This document shows, piece by piece, positions 33,919-43,797 of a stretch of 64,000 bases of DNA (its first letter is position 1; every line of letters starts with the position of its first letter). The DNA comes from Akkermansia muciniphila (GTDB taxonomy: Bacteria > Verrucomicrobiota > Verrucomicrobiia > Verrucomicrobiales > Akkermansiaceae): NCBI RefSeq assembly GCF_018709685.1, contig NZ_JABDHQ010000012.1, positions 1 through 64,000 of the forward strand, given 5' to 3'. The notes under the pieces are model-generated. The model was given only the letters and a program-made list of their open reading frames with translations, did not search any database and had not been told where the DNA came from. Position numbers and translations under genes: made by a program.

Positions 33919-34971
33919 TCACGCACCGCCAGCCTTCCGGACCGGAGCGGACCATTCCTTGCCGCTCACGTCCGTCAGCACCACGGAGACCGGACCTTCC
34001 GGGACCACGGGCAGTGCGGCGGGGAGCGTCACGCCGGCCTTCGCCCCCAGTGGAATAACCAGACCGAAAGCTCCCGGCTTAATCCACGCGATAAAACTAT
34101 TTTCAATAGCGGAAGGAGGGAGGGCGGAAAGCTCGTCCGCCTCCATCTTCCACAGGGTATTTCCCTGTCCGTCCGTCAGCCGGACGCGGACCAGGAAGGA
34201 ACCGTAGGTGTCCACGCCCTCCGTGCGGTATACGTTGAAGCGCAGGCCATCCCCGGAGAGGGAGGCCCCGCTGACTTCCAGCAGCGGTTTCACGGATTTG
34301 TTATGGAGCGGCCCCCAAACCCCGCCATGGAAGAACTGGTTGGTTCCCAGCGTGACGAACATCATGAACACGGCGGACCAGATGGAAACCTTCGCCAGCT
34401 TCCGGTACCCCAGCGGCAGCGGACCGGAGGCCACCCACGCAAACAGGGAAGCCCGGCGCGCGCAGCACGGAAGCTGTGCCAGCCTGCCGTCCAGCGAACA
34501 GGAACCGCCCCCCGTCAGGAAGAGGAGAAGCCCGGCGCACATTCCCAGAATGCCTATCTGCCATTCATCCAGGCAGGTGGTTCCCAGCCACCCGGAACCC
34601 AGCAGAATCCCCAGCGCCAGGGAGAAAACCCCTACGGTCGCCAGACGCGTCAGCAACCCCAGCATGAGCATCAGCCCTACCAGGCATTCAATGATGGTAA
34701 ACGCCGCCATAAACCACCAGAGTTCGGACGGATGCGTCACCAGATATTCAATGACCGGCTTGATGCCCAGCGCATTGGGAAGAAAATGGTTGAATTTGAC
34801 GCCGATGTACCCCGGATCATCCGGAATCAGCTTGTTTTCCAGAACCAGGCGGCGCCAGAAAGCGGAGAAATACGTCCAGCCCACCACCAGGCGGAGAGGA
34901 AGGGCTATCACCGCGGCCCAGCGGTAGGCCTCAGGCCGGAGGGAGGAATCATGGAAACGTTCTTCTTTCAT
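33919..34971 (-). CDS. DoxX-family membrane protein with DoxA-like C-terminal domain
   Basis: A 350-residue protein. The N-terminal half (about 18-210) has four or more membrane segments, beginning RLVVGWTYFSAFW, typical of DoxX/DoxD. A further membrane segment (SIWSAVFMMFVTLGTNQFFHGGVWG) leads to a periplasmic beta-rich domain of about 130 residues (from KPLLEVSGASLSGDGL), like DoxA. In archaea DoxD and DoxA form thiosulfate:quinone oxidoreductase; fused forms occur in Bacteroidota. The actual substrate in a gut-type anaerobe is unknown. Confidence 0.78.
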   Translation of the reverse strand: MKEERFHDSSLRPEAYRWAAVIALPLRLVVGWTYFSAFWRRLVLENKLIPDDPGYIGVKFNHFLPNALGIKPVIEYLVTHPSELWWFMAAFTIIECLVGLMLMLGLLTRLATVGVFSLALGILLGSGWLGTTCLDEWQIGILGMCAGLLLFLTGGGSCSLDGRLAQLPCCARRASLFAWVASGPLPLGYRKLAKVSIWSAVFMMFVTLGTNQFFHGGVWGPLHNKSVKPLLEVSGASLSGDGLRFNVYRTEGVDTYGSFLVRVRLTDGQGNTLWKMEADELSALPPSAIENSFIAWIKPGAFGLVIPLGAKAGVTLPAALPVVPEGPVSVVLTDVSGKEWSAPVRKAGGA

Positions 34972-35064
34972 CTGGTCAAATTTTACAGTATTCCGTTATC
35001 CTATTTCCACCGGAAAAAAATCAAAGGATAAAATGCGCGTCCGTGACAGCGGGAGTGCCCGTGC

Positions 35065-35796
35065 CTACCGCGCGGCCATGCCGTCCCATACCGGGAAGTA
35101 ATAATGCAGGGAGGGCGCAGGTTCATTCAGCAGACGGTAGTGCCACCATTCCGGGGAATAGTTGGCAAACCCCTGTTTTTCAAATGCCTTTTTCAGAATC
35201 ATCCGGTTCCGGTGCTGGACCGGAGTCACCAGGGGGCTGTCCGTGGCGGAGCTGGGGTCCAGCAGGTCATGATGGCCGCCCATGTCCACGGGCTTTCCTG
35301 TTTTAGCATACAGCAGGGAGACGTCCACGGCCACGCCGCGGGAATGTTCCGAGAAATCGCGCACATAGTGGTCCCCGAATACCTTTGCCTTGTCAATGTT
35401 CGGGTAATACCGGGCCTTCATCTTCTGGTCACCCGCGTCCGCGCCCCATTTGCAGATGTCCAGCACGGCGGTATGGGGACGGTAGGCGTCATAAATTTCC
35501 AGCACATAGCCCTGCCTGTACAGGTCTTCCGAGACTTTTTTCAGGGCTCGCGCCGTCTGTGTGCGCAGGATGGCGCGCCTGCCGTGGTAGCCGTCCAGCG
35601 GACGCCCCACAAAATTGTCATACCCGGCATACTTCAGGTTGGTCTTTACCAGCGGGGCCACCTGGTCCACATAAACAAAGCCCGGCTGCATCACGGGCTG
35701 GAGCGGCTGGTTGAACGCAGGCTTGAAGTCCCCGGTGCCGGAACAGGAAGCCAGTAACATAAAAATGCCGCATGCCGCGGCCACGCAGGTCTTCAT
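35065..35796 (-). CDS. D-alanyl-D-alanine dipeptidase (VanX/DdpX-type, M15D)
   Basis: A 243-residue zinc dipeptidase that splits D-Ala-D-Ala. IYDAYRP, the zinc motif SEHSRGVAVDVSL (SxHxxGxAxD) and the catalytic EWWHY are all present. The N-terminus MKTCVAAACGIFMLLASCSG has a lipobox (LASC), so it should be a periplasm-facing lipoprotein. That location suits recycling or use of peptidoglycan-derived dipeptide, not vancomycin resistance, and no vanH/vanA genes are near. It follows rpoD by 38 bp on the same strand. I chose the ATG at 35796. Confidence 0.88.
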   Translation of the reverse strand: MKTCVAAACGIFMLLASCSGTGDFKPAFNQPLQPVMQPGFVYVDQVAPLVKTNLKYAGYDNFVGRPLDGYHGRRAILRTQTARALKKVSEDLYRQGYVLEIYDAYRPHTAVLDICKWGADAGDQKMKARYYPNIDKAKVFGDHYVRDFSEHSRGVAVDVSLLYAKTGKPVDMGGHHDLLDPSSATDSPLVTPVQHRNRMILKKAFEKQGFANYSPEWWHYRLLNEPAPSLHYYFPVWDGMAAR

Positions 35797-35834
35797 GACC
35801 CTGGAGCGTAGCACGGCATACGGCGTAAATCCGG

Positions 35835-37907
35835 TCAGGATTCCGTCATTTCCAGGAATCCCTTGATCTTGCTGATGCGCGTGGGGTGGCGCAGCTTGCG
35901 GAGGGCCTTGGCTTCAATCTGGCGGATACGTTCGCGCGTGACGCTGAACTGGCGGCCCACTTCCTCCAGAGTACGGGGGCTGCCGTCCCGGAGTCCGAAG
36001 CGCTGTTCAATGACCTCTCGCTCGCGGTCCGTGAGGGTGTCCAGCACATCCTTGATCTTTTCCTTCAGGAAGGAGAAGGAGGCTTCCTCCATGGGGTTTT
36101 CCGCTGCCTTGTCCTCAATGAAGTCGCCAAAGGAGGTATCGTCGGAATCCCCCACGGGGGCTTGCAGGGAAATGGGCTGCTGGGCCATCTTCAGCACGGA
36201 ACGCACGCGTTCCACGGGAAGGTGGATTTCCTCCGCGATTTCCTCCGGCGTGGGTTCGCGCCCGTATTCCTGCACCAATTGTTTCTGAACACGCATCAGT
36301 TTGTTGATGGTTTCAATCATGTGCACGGGAATGCGGATGGTGCGGGCCTGGTCCGCAATGGAGCGGGTAATGGCCTGGCGGATCCACCAGGTGGCGTACG
36401 TGGAGAACTTGTAGCCGCGGCGGTATTCAAACTTTTCCACCGCCTTCATCAGGCCCATGTTGCCCTCCTGGATCAGGTCCAGGAAGGAAAGGCCGCGGTT
36501 GGTGTACTTTTTGGCAATGGAGATGACCAGGCGCAGGTTGGCTTCCACCATCTCGTCCTTGGCCCTGCGGGCTTCGCGGAGCCATTTGCGGAGCTCCTGA
36601 TAGGCTTCCGTCATTTCATCCGCCGTCATCCACATGCGCAGTTCCAGTTCCGCAAGGTGTTCCTTCTGTTCCTTGTTTTCCGGGTCCTGGGCCACCTTCT
36701 TCTGCATGCGGAGCACGCGGTCGCGGGCCTCGTCAATCATGGAGCAGAAATCTTCAATCACCTTGTGCTTGAAGTACAGGCGACCGAAGAGCTTCACCAG
36801 CACGCCGGCAATCTTGTCAAACTCCGCCTGGCGCGCTTTCACAGACTTGGCGGCTTCCCGGCTGCGGTACAGCTTGCGGAAGGCGCTGGAAGCGTCCTGA
36901 TGGGTCTGCTGGATCTGGGCGCAAAGCTGGGCGAGGCCCTTCATGTAGCGTTCCCGGGAGTCAATCTTCTTGTCCAGGATGACGCGGTCAAAGCGTTCCT
37001 CGTTGTCAAGCAGGCGGTAGGCCACGTCCAGATAGGCGTTCGCAATGAAGCCGAAGCGGTGCACGCAGCGCTGGACGTTCTGTTCCGCGTCCTCAATCCT
37101 CTTGGAGATGGCCACTTCCTCTTCACGGGTGAGCAGGGAAACCTGGCCCATCTGCTTCAGGTACATGCGGACGGGATCGTCCAGAATGTCCATCTTGGCT
37201 TCCAGCTTTTCCTCTTCGTCTTCTTCCTCCGTGTTGATGCGGGTGCGGTCCGTGTAACTGTCCACGTCGGACGCGTCAATGATGTCAAACGCCATGCTGC
37301 GCAGGCGGTCCATGATGGCCTCGTAATCCTGCTGGTCAACAATGTCGTTGGGAAGGGAGTCATTAATGTCGTCAAAGGTCAGGTAGCCCTGCTCCTTGGC
37401 AAGCTTGATCAGTTCACGGATTTTTTCCTGGATTTCCGGGGCGTCAATCGGATTCGTGATCTTGCGGCTGGCAGCCCTCTTGCGTTCCTCTTCCAGGATT
37501 TCGCTCAATTTCTTGGGGGCTTCCGCCTTGGCGGACTTCTTCTCCACGGGTTTCTTTTCCGCAGGCTTGGCCGGGGCCTTCCCGGTTGCGGCAGGGGCTG
37601 CCGTTTTTTTGGCCGGAGCGGCGGCGGGGGCCTTTTTAGCGGGCGCCGCAGCCTTCCTGGCTGCAGTAGCCGGGGCGGCCTTTTTCACCGGGGCCTTCTT
37701 TTCCGCAGCGGGCTTGGCGGCTGCGAGCTTTTTGGCCGCCGGAGCGGCAGCCTTGGCGGGGGCTTTTTTGGCAGGTGCCGCCTTGGGAGTGGTTTTGGAA
37801 GTTTTTGCGGCAGGCTTGGCCGCTACTTTTTCCTTGGATTCAGAAGCTTTTTTGCTGGCGGAAGTCTTCTTGGGAGAAGAGGAGGATGGGTCACCGGATT
37901 TGGACAT
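35835..37907 (-). CDS. rpoD: RNA polymerase primary sigma factor (sigma-70)
   Basis: About 690 residues. Residues 3-133 are a Lys/Ala/Pro-rich low-complexity tail ([16 protein letters not shown]-like), followed by region 1.1 ([21 protein letters not shown]), region 1.2 ([21 protein letters not shown]), a non-conserved insert, region 2 ([20 protein letters not shown]), region 3 and region 4.2 ([20 protein letters not shown]). All DNA- and core-binding parts are intact, so this is the housekeeping sigma. I chose MSKSGDPS at 37907; a GTG at 37928 is in frame. It lies 58 bp after dnaG, as in the macromolecular-synthesis operon, here without rpsU. Confidence 0.95.
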   Translation of the reverse strand: MSKSGDPSSSSPKKTSASKKASESKEKVAAKPAAKTSKTTPKAAPAKKAPAKAAAPAAKKLAAAKPAAEKKAPVKKAAPATAARKAAAPAKKAPAAAPAKKTAAPAATGKAPAKPAEKKPVEKKSAKAEAPKKLSEILEEERKRAASRKITNPIDAPEIQEKIRELIKLAKEQGYLTFDDINDSLPNDIVDQQDYEAIMDRLRSMAFDIIDASDVDSYTDRTRINTEEEDEEEKLEAKMDILDDPVRMYLKQMGQVSLLTREEEVAISKRIEDAEQNVQRCVHRFGFIANAYLDVAYRLLDNEERFDRVILDKKIDSRERYMKGLAQLCAQIQQTHQDASSAFRKLYRSREAAKSVKARQAEFDKIAGVLVKLFGRLYFKHKVIEDFCSMIDEARDRVLRMQKKVAQDPENKEQKEHLAELELRMWMTADEMTEAYQELRKWLREARRAKDEMVEANLRLVISIAKKYTNRGLSFLDLIQEGNMGLMKAVEKFEYRRGYKFSTYATWWIRQAITRSIADQARTIRIPVHMIETINKLMRVQKQLVQEYGREPTPEEIAEEIHLPVERVRSVLKMAQQPISLQAPVGDSDDTSFGDFIEDKAAENPMEEASFSFLKEKIKDVLDTLTDREREVIEQRFGLRDGSPRTLEEVGRQFSVTRERIRQIEAKALRKLRHPTRISKIKGFLEMTES

Positions 37908-37965
37908 ATCTTGAAAAGAAGAGGGCACAATTCACCATTATACAATACCCGGAGGTATCGAAGCA

Positions 37966-39771
37966 CTACATTGTACCCAGTAAACGCTTCAAGTCAACAC
38001 TAAGTTTGGATAACTCCAGCTTTCTGGCGGCATCCGTGGAGGGGTCCGCAATCTCCGCTTTCAGGGAGGCGATGTGCCTTTCCAGCGCAGCCTTCGCAAT
38101 GCCGGAGCAGGCCTCCTGAACGCTCCTGTCCACATCCGGAATGGGCACCGGGTCCAGATTCAGCAGGTGCAGGGCGTCCCGTTCCGGCTGGGGAAGGGAC
38201 GCCAGAAAGGCCTGGATGGCCGCGGGGCTGTCCGGAGAAGGAAGCCGGGCCAGGATTTTTTTCAGGATTTCCCCGCCTTGCAGCATCCGCATGGGTTCCA
38301 GCAATTCCTCAATGCGGTCCACGATGAGGCTTTGCGCCCGCGCGTTCTGAAGGGACAACTCGCAGAGCACGGCCACCGCCCGGTTCATCTTCACGGGGGG
38401 CAGCACCTGCGGAACATCCTCCTCCGGCGCGGAACGGCCCGCGGACTGGGTCTTTTCCCTCTCCCGGCGCCTGCCCGCCGTTCTCACCGCGCCGCGCAGG
38501 TTGTCCGCCGTCATGCGCATGCGCGCGGCGATGTCCGCCGTGGCCAGGTCACGCGCCACAGGGTCGCTCATGCAGGCCAGCAGGGACGTCAGCTCACGGG
38601 CAAAGGCGGCGCTGGAGCCGGCGTCATTCAGCAGCCCCCGTTCCCGGGCGCGTTCAATGCGGACTTCAAAGAAGGAATGAGCCTGCTCCACCATTTCCGA
38701 AAAAACTTCCTTCCCTTCCCTCTTCATGAAGGAGTCCGGATCATCCCCCGCGGGCAAATTCACCAGGAAAATATCCTTGCCGAAGGGGGCCAGTTCCCTG
38801 AACGCGCGGTCCGCCGCCGCCATGCCCGCCTTGTCCGCGTCAAAGCACAGTACAATCCGGGAGGCATAGCGTGAAAGAATCCTGGCGTGCTCCGGCGTGA
38901 ACGCCGTCCCCAGCGGAGCCACGGCAAAGGAAAGCCCCGCTTCATGGCAGGCGATGACGTCAATCTGCCCTTCGCACAACAGGGCCTTTCCCGTCTTCCC
39001 CATGGGGCCGCGCGCCCTGTCCAGCGCAAATACCACGTCTCCTTTCTTGAAAATGGCCGTCTCCGGGGAGTTGACGTACTTGCCCACGTTTTCCTGGGCC
39101 CGCAGGATGCGGCCGGAGAACGCCACGCACTCCCCATACACGTTGTTGATGGGAAACATCAGCCGGTCCCGGAAACGGGCGTACAGGTCCCCCCGCTCTC
39201 CGCGGTTGGCAAGGCCCGAATCTATCAGAACCTGGTCCGGCAGGCCTTCCGTGCGCGCCCAGGCCAGAAACTCCCGGGAAGAATCCGGCGCCCAGCCCAC
39301 CTGCCAGCGCTTGGCCATGTCTGCCCCGTAGCCGCGGGAATTCAGGTAGGCCCTGGCCTCCGCCGCCTTCGGCGAACGGAGCAGAAGCCTGTGAAAAAAT
39401 TCAGCCGCCTTCTTGTGGGCTACCAGCAGGGCGGTGCGCGCCTTGCGCCGCTTTTCCTCCGCGGCGTCATACACCTCTTCCGCAATGGTGATTCCGGCTT
39501 TTTCCGCCAGACGCCGCACGGTGTCCGCAAAGCCCAGGTTCTCCATCTTCATCACGAAGGTGATGGCGGACCCCCCTTCCCCACAGCCGAAGCATTTGAA
39601 GTTCTGCCGGGTCTGGTCCACAATGAAGGAAGGCGTTTTCTCATTGTGGAACGGGCAGCACGCCTTCCAGCGGGACCCCGCCCTTTTCAGGGAAAGGTAG
39701 GAACCCACCACATCTACAATGTTCGTGGCTTCCAGAACGCGCCGAATGCTGTCTTCATCAATCCTTCCCAT
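37966..39771 (-). CDS. dnaG: DNA primase
   Basis: Makes RNA primers at the replication fork. A 601-residue protein: an N-terminal CHC2 zinc finger (ACCPFHNEKTPSF ... FKCFGCGEGG), then the primase core with TOPRIM motifs (LLCEGQIDVIACHEAG, VLCFDADKAG), and a helical C-terminal region that binds DnaB. Length fits the family. The start MGRIDEDSIRRV at 39771 is supported by the promoter at 39811-39783; the long upstream frame is not coding. First gene of the dnaG-rpoD unit, divergent from the nfeD-type gene. Confidence 0.96.
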   Translation of the reverse strand: MGRIDEDSIRRVLEATNIVDVVGSYLSLKRAGSRWKACCPFHNEKTPSFIVDQTRQNFKCFGCGEGGSAITFVMKMENLGFADTVRRLAEKAGITIAEEVYDAAEEKRRKARTALLVAHKKAAEFFHRLLLRSPKAAEARAYLNSRGYGADMAKRWQVGWAPDSSREFLAWARTEGLPDQVLIDSGLANRGERGDLYARFRDRLMFPINNVYGECVAFSGRILRAQENVGKYVNSPETAIFKKGDVVFALDRARGPMGKTGKALLCEGQIDVIACHEAGLSFAVAPLGTAFTPEHARILSRYASRIVLCFDADKAGMAAADRAFRELAPFGKDIFLVNLPAGDDPDSFMKREGKEVFSEMVEQAHSFFEVRIERARERGLLNDAGSSAAFARELTSLLACMSDPVARDLATADIAARMRMTADNLRGAVRTAGRRREREKTQSAGRSAPEEDVPQVLPPVKMNRAVAVLCELSLQNARAQSLIVDRIEELLEPMRMLQGGEILKKILARLPSPDSPAAIQAFLASLPQPERDALHLLNLDPVPIPDVDRSVQEACSGIAKAALERHIASLKAEIADPSTDAARKLELSKLSVDLKRLLGTM

Positions 39772-39782
39772 AAGGCGCGGCC

Positions 39783-39811
39783 AGTCTAGCACAGCCCCGG
39801 CGCATGCACAA
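39783..39811 (-). promoter_or_regulatory. Promoter of dnaG-rpoD
   Basis: -35 TTGTGC (39811-39806), 17-bp spacer, -10 TAGACT (39788-39783), 11 nt to the ATG at 39771; the predicted leader is about 4 nt. Confidence 0.55.
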
Positions 39812-39944
39812 GGAGACAGAATCAGGATACCCGGGAGAGGCACAAACCGGAAAAAACGGGCGCGCAGCCATGCTCCGGCCCCAGGCCGGTTGAGGCGGCG
39901 CGGCGGTATCCGGCGCCACGGCGCGCGTGAAACGCATTTCCCCA

Positions 39945-39973
39945 TTGAGCGCGGGCGCGGAACGTGTTAGCTT
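39945..39973 (+). promoter_or_regulatory. Promoter of the nfeD-rimO unit, leaderless
   Basis: -35 TTGAGC (39945-39950), 17-bp spacer, -10 TAGCTT (39968-39973), exactly 6 nt to the ATG at 39980. Confidence 0.5.
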
Positions 39974-39979
39974 GCAGGC

Positions 39980-41416
39980 ATGAAGCATATTCACCTTCTG
40001 TTGCTGGCTCTGCTGGCCCTGTTTGCCGGGTCCCCGTTCCGGGCGGCCGCGGAGGAATCCTTCCGCGACCGGGTAGTGGTCATCCCCGTGGGAGAAGACT
40101 CCCTGACCAGCAAGCAGAGCTTCGGCTTCATGAACCGCATCCTGAAGCGGGCGCAGGAGGAACAGGCGCGGGCCGTGGTGTTTGACCTGAACACGCCCGG
40201 CGGCCTGGCCTGGGAAACCAGCGAGATGATGATGAAAAGCATCCAGCCGCTGACCATTCCCACCTATGCCTACGTGAACCCCAAGGCCATGTCCGCCGGA
40301 GCGCTTATCTCCGCGGCGTGCGACAAGATTTACATGGCGCCCGTCTCCTCCATCGGCGCGGCGGGCATCATCACCTCCTCCGGGGAGGAAATGGACCCCG
40401 TCATGCGCAAGAAGGCGGAAAGCGCCTTCTGGGCCTTCACCCGCTCCGTAGTCACGGAAAAGGGCTACCGCCCGGAGGTGGTGAAGGCCATGATGATTCC
40501 GTCCGACAAGGACCAGCAGTTCGGCCCCGTCAAGCTGGAAAAAGGCGCGCTCCTGACCCTGACGGGCAAGGAGGCCGCCACGCGGCTGGAAGACGGCAAG
40601 CCCCTGCTGGCCCAGGGAACGGCCACCTCCGTCACGGACCTGCTGGCCCAGGAGAAGGTGGATGCCCCCGCGGTCACGGCGGAGCCCACCGCCTTTGAAC
40701 GCATCGGCCTCTGGATTGCATGGGCCTCCCCCGTCCTGATCCTGCTGGGCATCGGCGGCATTTACATGGAATTCAAGACTCCGGGGTTCGGCATCGGCGG
40801 CATTGTGGCTATTGCCGCGTTCGCCCTCTTCTTCTTCGGCAACAACATTGCGGGGAACCTGGCGGGGTATGAAACGGCGGCCCTGCTCATTCTGGGTGTG
40901 GTCCTGCTGTGCGTGGAATTCTTTGTCATCCCCGGCACCTTCATTGCGGCCATTGCGGGCGGCATCTGCATCTTCCTGGCCCTGTTCGGCGGCATGATCA
41001 GCTCCTGGGAATGGGACCACGTTATCCGTGACGGACAGTGGGACGACGTCAACACGCTGGCAATGGTCCTGGGCATTCCCCTGCTGAAACTGGCCCTGGG
41101 CCTGACCGGAGGCGCCATCCTGATCGCCGTGCTGATGAAGTACCTGCCGGATTCCATCCTGATGCGCCGCGTGACGAACGCCACGGTCAGCGGAGGCCCC
41201 GCCGGGGAAGCCGTCAACATTCCGCGCGTGCAGGTAGGCGACCGGGGGAACGCCGTAACGGAGCTGAAACCCAACGGCAAGGCCATGATCCATGGCGAAA
41301 TATGCGAGGTTTTCTCTCGACAAGGCATACTGATTAAGGGTACCCCTGTGCGCGTCGTGGACATCCGTCCGTTCGACCTCGTCGTCGTCAGGGACGACTC
41401 CCCTGCCGGGGACTGA
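39980..41416 (+). CDS. NfeD-type membrane-bound serine protease
   Basis: A 478-residue protein: signal peptide (IHLLLLALLALFAGSPFRAAA), a ClpP-like (SppA-type) protease domain at about 30-220 with NTPGGLAWE and the nucleophile in AMSAGALISAACD, then membrane segments from about 245 to 405 and a C-terminal OB-fold NfeD domain (AVTELKPNGKAMIHGEICEV to the end). Members act with SPFH/flotillin proteins in membrane quality control; no SPFH gene is adjacent. rimO follows after 28 bp on the same strand. Confidence 0.88.
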   Translation: MKHIHLLLLALLALFAGSPFRAAAEESFRDRVVVIPVGEDSLTSKQSFGFMNRILKRAQEEQARAVVFDLNTPGGLAWETSEMMMKSIQPLTIPTYAYVNPKAMSAGALISAACDKIYMAPVSSIGAAGIITSSGEEMDPVMRKKAESAFWAFTRSVVTEKGYRPEVVKAMMIPSDKDQQFGPVKLEKGALLTLTGKEAATRLEDGKPLLAQGTATSVTDLLAQEKVDAPAVTAEPTAFERIGLWIAWASPVLILLGIGGIYMEFKTPGFGIGGIVAIAAFALFFFGNNIAGNLAGYETAALLILGVVLLCVEFFVIPGTFIAAIAGGICIFLALFGGMISSWEWDHVIRDGQWDDVNTLAMVLGIPLLKLALGLTGGAILIAVLMKYLPDSILMRRVTNATVSGGPAGEAVNIPRVQVGDRGNAVTELKPNGKAMIHGEICEVFSRQGILIKGTPVRVVDIRPFDLVVVRDDSPAGD

Positions 41417-41444
41417 CCTCACCACGCTCTCTTCACTCACTGCC

Positions 41445-42803
41445 ATGCCTCTCACCGTTGGACTCATTTCCCTGGGCTGCCCCAAGAACCTGATCGACTC
41501 TGAAATCATGATCGGCCACATGCAGAAGGCCGGCATGGCCATGACCCCGGACCCGGAGCTGGCGGACGTGATGGTGGTCAACACCTGCGCCTTCATTGAC
41601 CAGGCCAAGCAGGAAGCCATCGACGCCATTCTGGACGTCGTGCGCGCCCGGGAAAGCGGAGCCTATCCGGAAAACCAGAAGCTGATTGTGGCGGGCTGCC
41701 TGTCCCAGCGCTTCCAGAAGGAACTCCCTGCCCTGCTGCCGGAGGTGGACGCCTTCATCGGCCCGGACCAGATCACCAAACTCCCGGAAATCATCACGGA
41801 AGTGATGGAGCGGACCGCTCCGGACAAAAATTTTATTGAAGGCAAGTGCAAGTACGTGCCGGACTGGGACACGCCGCGCTACCGTCTTACCCCCTCCCAC
41901 ACGGCCTACATCAAGATAGCGGAAGGGTGCAATCACGGCTGCGCCTACTGCATCATCCCCATGATCCGGGGGCGCCACCGCAGCCGTTCCCAGCAGGACG
42001 TGGTGCGTGAAGCGGAAGCCCTCATCCGGTCCGGAGTAAAGGAAATCTGCCTGATTGCCCAGGACATTACCTATTACGGCATGGACAAATGGACGGACGC
42101 CCGCCCCAACCGCCGCAGCGCGGTGGACTCTTCCCGCGGGGAATCCCTGGCCACCCTGATCCGCGCCCTGAACGCCATTGAAGGGGAATTCTGGATCCGC
42201 CTGCTTTACACCCATCCCGCCCACTGGGGCGACGAGCTGACCGCCGCCATTGCGGAGAGTCCCAAGGTGGCCCGCTACGTGGACATCCCCCTCCAGCACA
42301 TTTCCGACAACATGCTCAGCGCCATGCAGCGCGTGACGGACGGGGACTACATCCGCAACCTCCTGCGGGACATCCGGAAAGCCGTTCCGGGAATCGCCAT
42401 CCGCACCACCTTCATCACCGGATTCCCCGGAGAGACGGAGGACGACCATCAGGAGCTGATGGAGTTCATTGAAGAATTCCGCTTTGAACGGGCCGGTATT
42501 TTCACCTTCTCACGGGAGGAGGGAACCAAGGCCTACAAGATGCCCAACCAGGTGCACCACCGCACCAAGGCGCGCCGCTATAATGAGGCCACCCTGCTGC
42601 TGACCCGCATTGCCTCGGAAACGGGCCAGGACCAGATCGGCAAAAAAATCCGCGTGCTGGTGGACGCGCCCGGCGTCGCCAGAACGGAATGGGACGCCCC
42701 GGACATTGACGGAACCGTCTCCGTCCCCCTCACCCTGCCCGTGGGAGAATTCGCCACGGTCACTGTAACGGACGCCGTGGCGTATGAGCTGACGGCGGAA
42801 TAG
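41445..42803 (+). CDS. rimO: Ribosomal protein S12 methylthiotransferase
   Basis: A radical-SAM enzyme that methylthiolates an Asp of ribosomal protein S12. The 452-residue protein has the UPF0004 domain starting GLISLGCPKNLIDSE (cluster Cys; the RimO rather than MiaB signature), NTCAFID and VAGCLSQRF with the other two cysteines. The radical-SAM motif CNHGCAYCIIP follows, and a TRAM domain ends the protein. A roughly 20-residue insert (MDKWTDARPNRRSAVDSSRG) follows the QDITYYG motif. It probably shares the upstream nfeD promoter. Confidence 0.95.
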   Translation: MPLTVGLISLGCPKNLIDSEIMIGHMQKAGMAMTPDPELADVMVVNTCAFIDQAKQEAIDAILDVVRARESGAYPENQKLIVAGCLSQRFQKELPALLPEVDAFIGPDQITKLPEIITEVMERTAPDKNFIEGKCKYVPDWDTPRYRLTPSHTAYIKIAEGCNHGCAYCIIPMIRGRHRSRSQQDVVREAEALIRSGVKEICLIAQDITYYGMDKWTDARPNRRSAVDSSRGESLATLIRALNAIEGEFWIRLLYTHPAHWGDELTAAIAESPKVARYVDIPLQHISDNMLSAMQRVTDGDYIRNLLRDIRKAVPGIAIRTTFITGFPGETEDDHQELMEFIEEFRFERAGIFTFSREEGTKAYKMPNQVHHRTKARRYNEATLLLTRIASETGQDQIGKKIRVLVDAPGVARTEWDAPDIDGTVSVPLTLPVGEFATVTVTDAVAYELTAE

Positions 42804-42900
42804 GTTTCAGCCAATCAGACAGGAGAAAACAAGGTTAGAGAGACCAGCGCAGGCGGGTAACAAATTCATCCCCGCTCTCCGGCGTCTGCGCCAAAGGCGC

Positions 42901-43518
42901 TTATTGCTTCACGCTGGATTCCGGGAGAGGCGCACTGACCGGAGGAGGTTCCTGCGGCGCGGCTCCCGAAGGTGACGGGGAAGCGGAGGCCGGCACCGGA
43001 ACCAGGGAGGTATCCATGCGGGACATATCCAGCTCACGGGAAGCCGCTGCGGCTTCCGGGCTGACGGCGCCCATATTGGCGGGCAGCGGAAGCAGGGCTC
43101 CGTCCGGCCCTACCATGTCGGGAGCGGTGACGGGATAAAAGCCCATCATTTCCTGCGGATTGACTACTTCAGACAGGCTCACGTACCCCTGGCTGCCGTC
43201 CTCAAATTCCACCTTGGCGAACAAGTCTCCGCAAACCAGCACCTTGGCTGTTTTCACGCCACCCTTGACGGTTCCGCTCGTGGAAAAATTATTCTCCGGA
43301 TTCTGCTCGAACACCATCAGCTTCTCCTTCTTGAACGTGACGGATTCCCCCGGCTTGTAAGACGCCTGGTCCGCCCTGTGTTTGGCCGCCATTTTCTTGG
43401 ACGTGATGCCCACGGGGTCCAGCGCCGAACTCTGGCGCTCCCAGGCATTCATATGCTTGTTCGGGCCGCAGGAGGCCAGAAGCGCCAGCAGGGCGGAAGG
43501 GAGAAGTGCCAATTTCAT
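42901..43518 (-). CDS. Putative lipoprotein, unknown function
   Basis: A 205-residue protein with a lipoprotein signal (MKLALLPSALLALLASCGP; lipobox LASC). The middle region (VTFKKEKLMVFEQNPEN ... VLVCGDLFAKVEFEDGSQGYVSLSEVV) looks like an SH3-type beta barrel. The C-terminal third is Pro/Ser/Ala-rich and probably unstructured. I do not recognise a family. It stands alone, convergent with rimO and divergent from malQ. Confidence 0.72.
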   Translation of the reverse strand: MKLALLPSALLALLASCGPNKHMNAWERQSSALDPVGITSKKMAAKHRADQASYKPGESVTFKKEKLMVFEQNPENNFSTSGTVKGGVKTAKVLVCGDLFAKVEFEDGSQGYVSLSEVVNPQEMMGFYPVTAPDMVGPDGALLPLPANMGAVSPEAAAASRELDMSRMDTSLVPVPASASPSPSGAAPQEPPPVSAPLPESSVKQ

Positions 43519-43714
43519 TTGCGTATGATTTTAACTGCCACAGATTGCGGATGGAAGCAGAATTTGCGCCTGTTTGCGCAGGATGCCATTTCAAAAGAAA
43601 AATCCCGTCTTTCATGTCCATGCGCGTTCCGTTCATTCCGGGCAGCCAGGAAAACTTCTGCGCGCTCTTCCTGCGGAAACCGCGGAATCATGGCGCAAAG
43701 GCAACGTATTAGGC

Positions 43715-43744
43715 TTGCCGCATTCCTCCGGGAGATGCTATTCT
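43715..43744 (+). promoter_or_regulatory. Possible promoter of malQ
   Basis: -35 TTGCCG (43715-43720), 18-bp spacer, -10 TATTCT (43739-43744); it leaves a leader of about 47 nt before the ATG at 43798. Confidence 0.4.
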
Positions 43745-43797
43745 GCTACTCACGGTTTCCACGGCTGGCACAGGTCCATCCGGGAAACCGTTCAAGC

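Noticed and set aside
35065-35796. Vancomycin resistance cluster (vanX)
   Set aside because: The protein is a lipoprotein facing the periplasm, and vanH, vanA, vanR and vanS are absent; dipeptide recycling is more likely.
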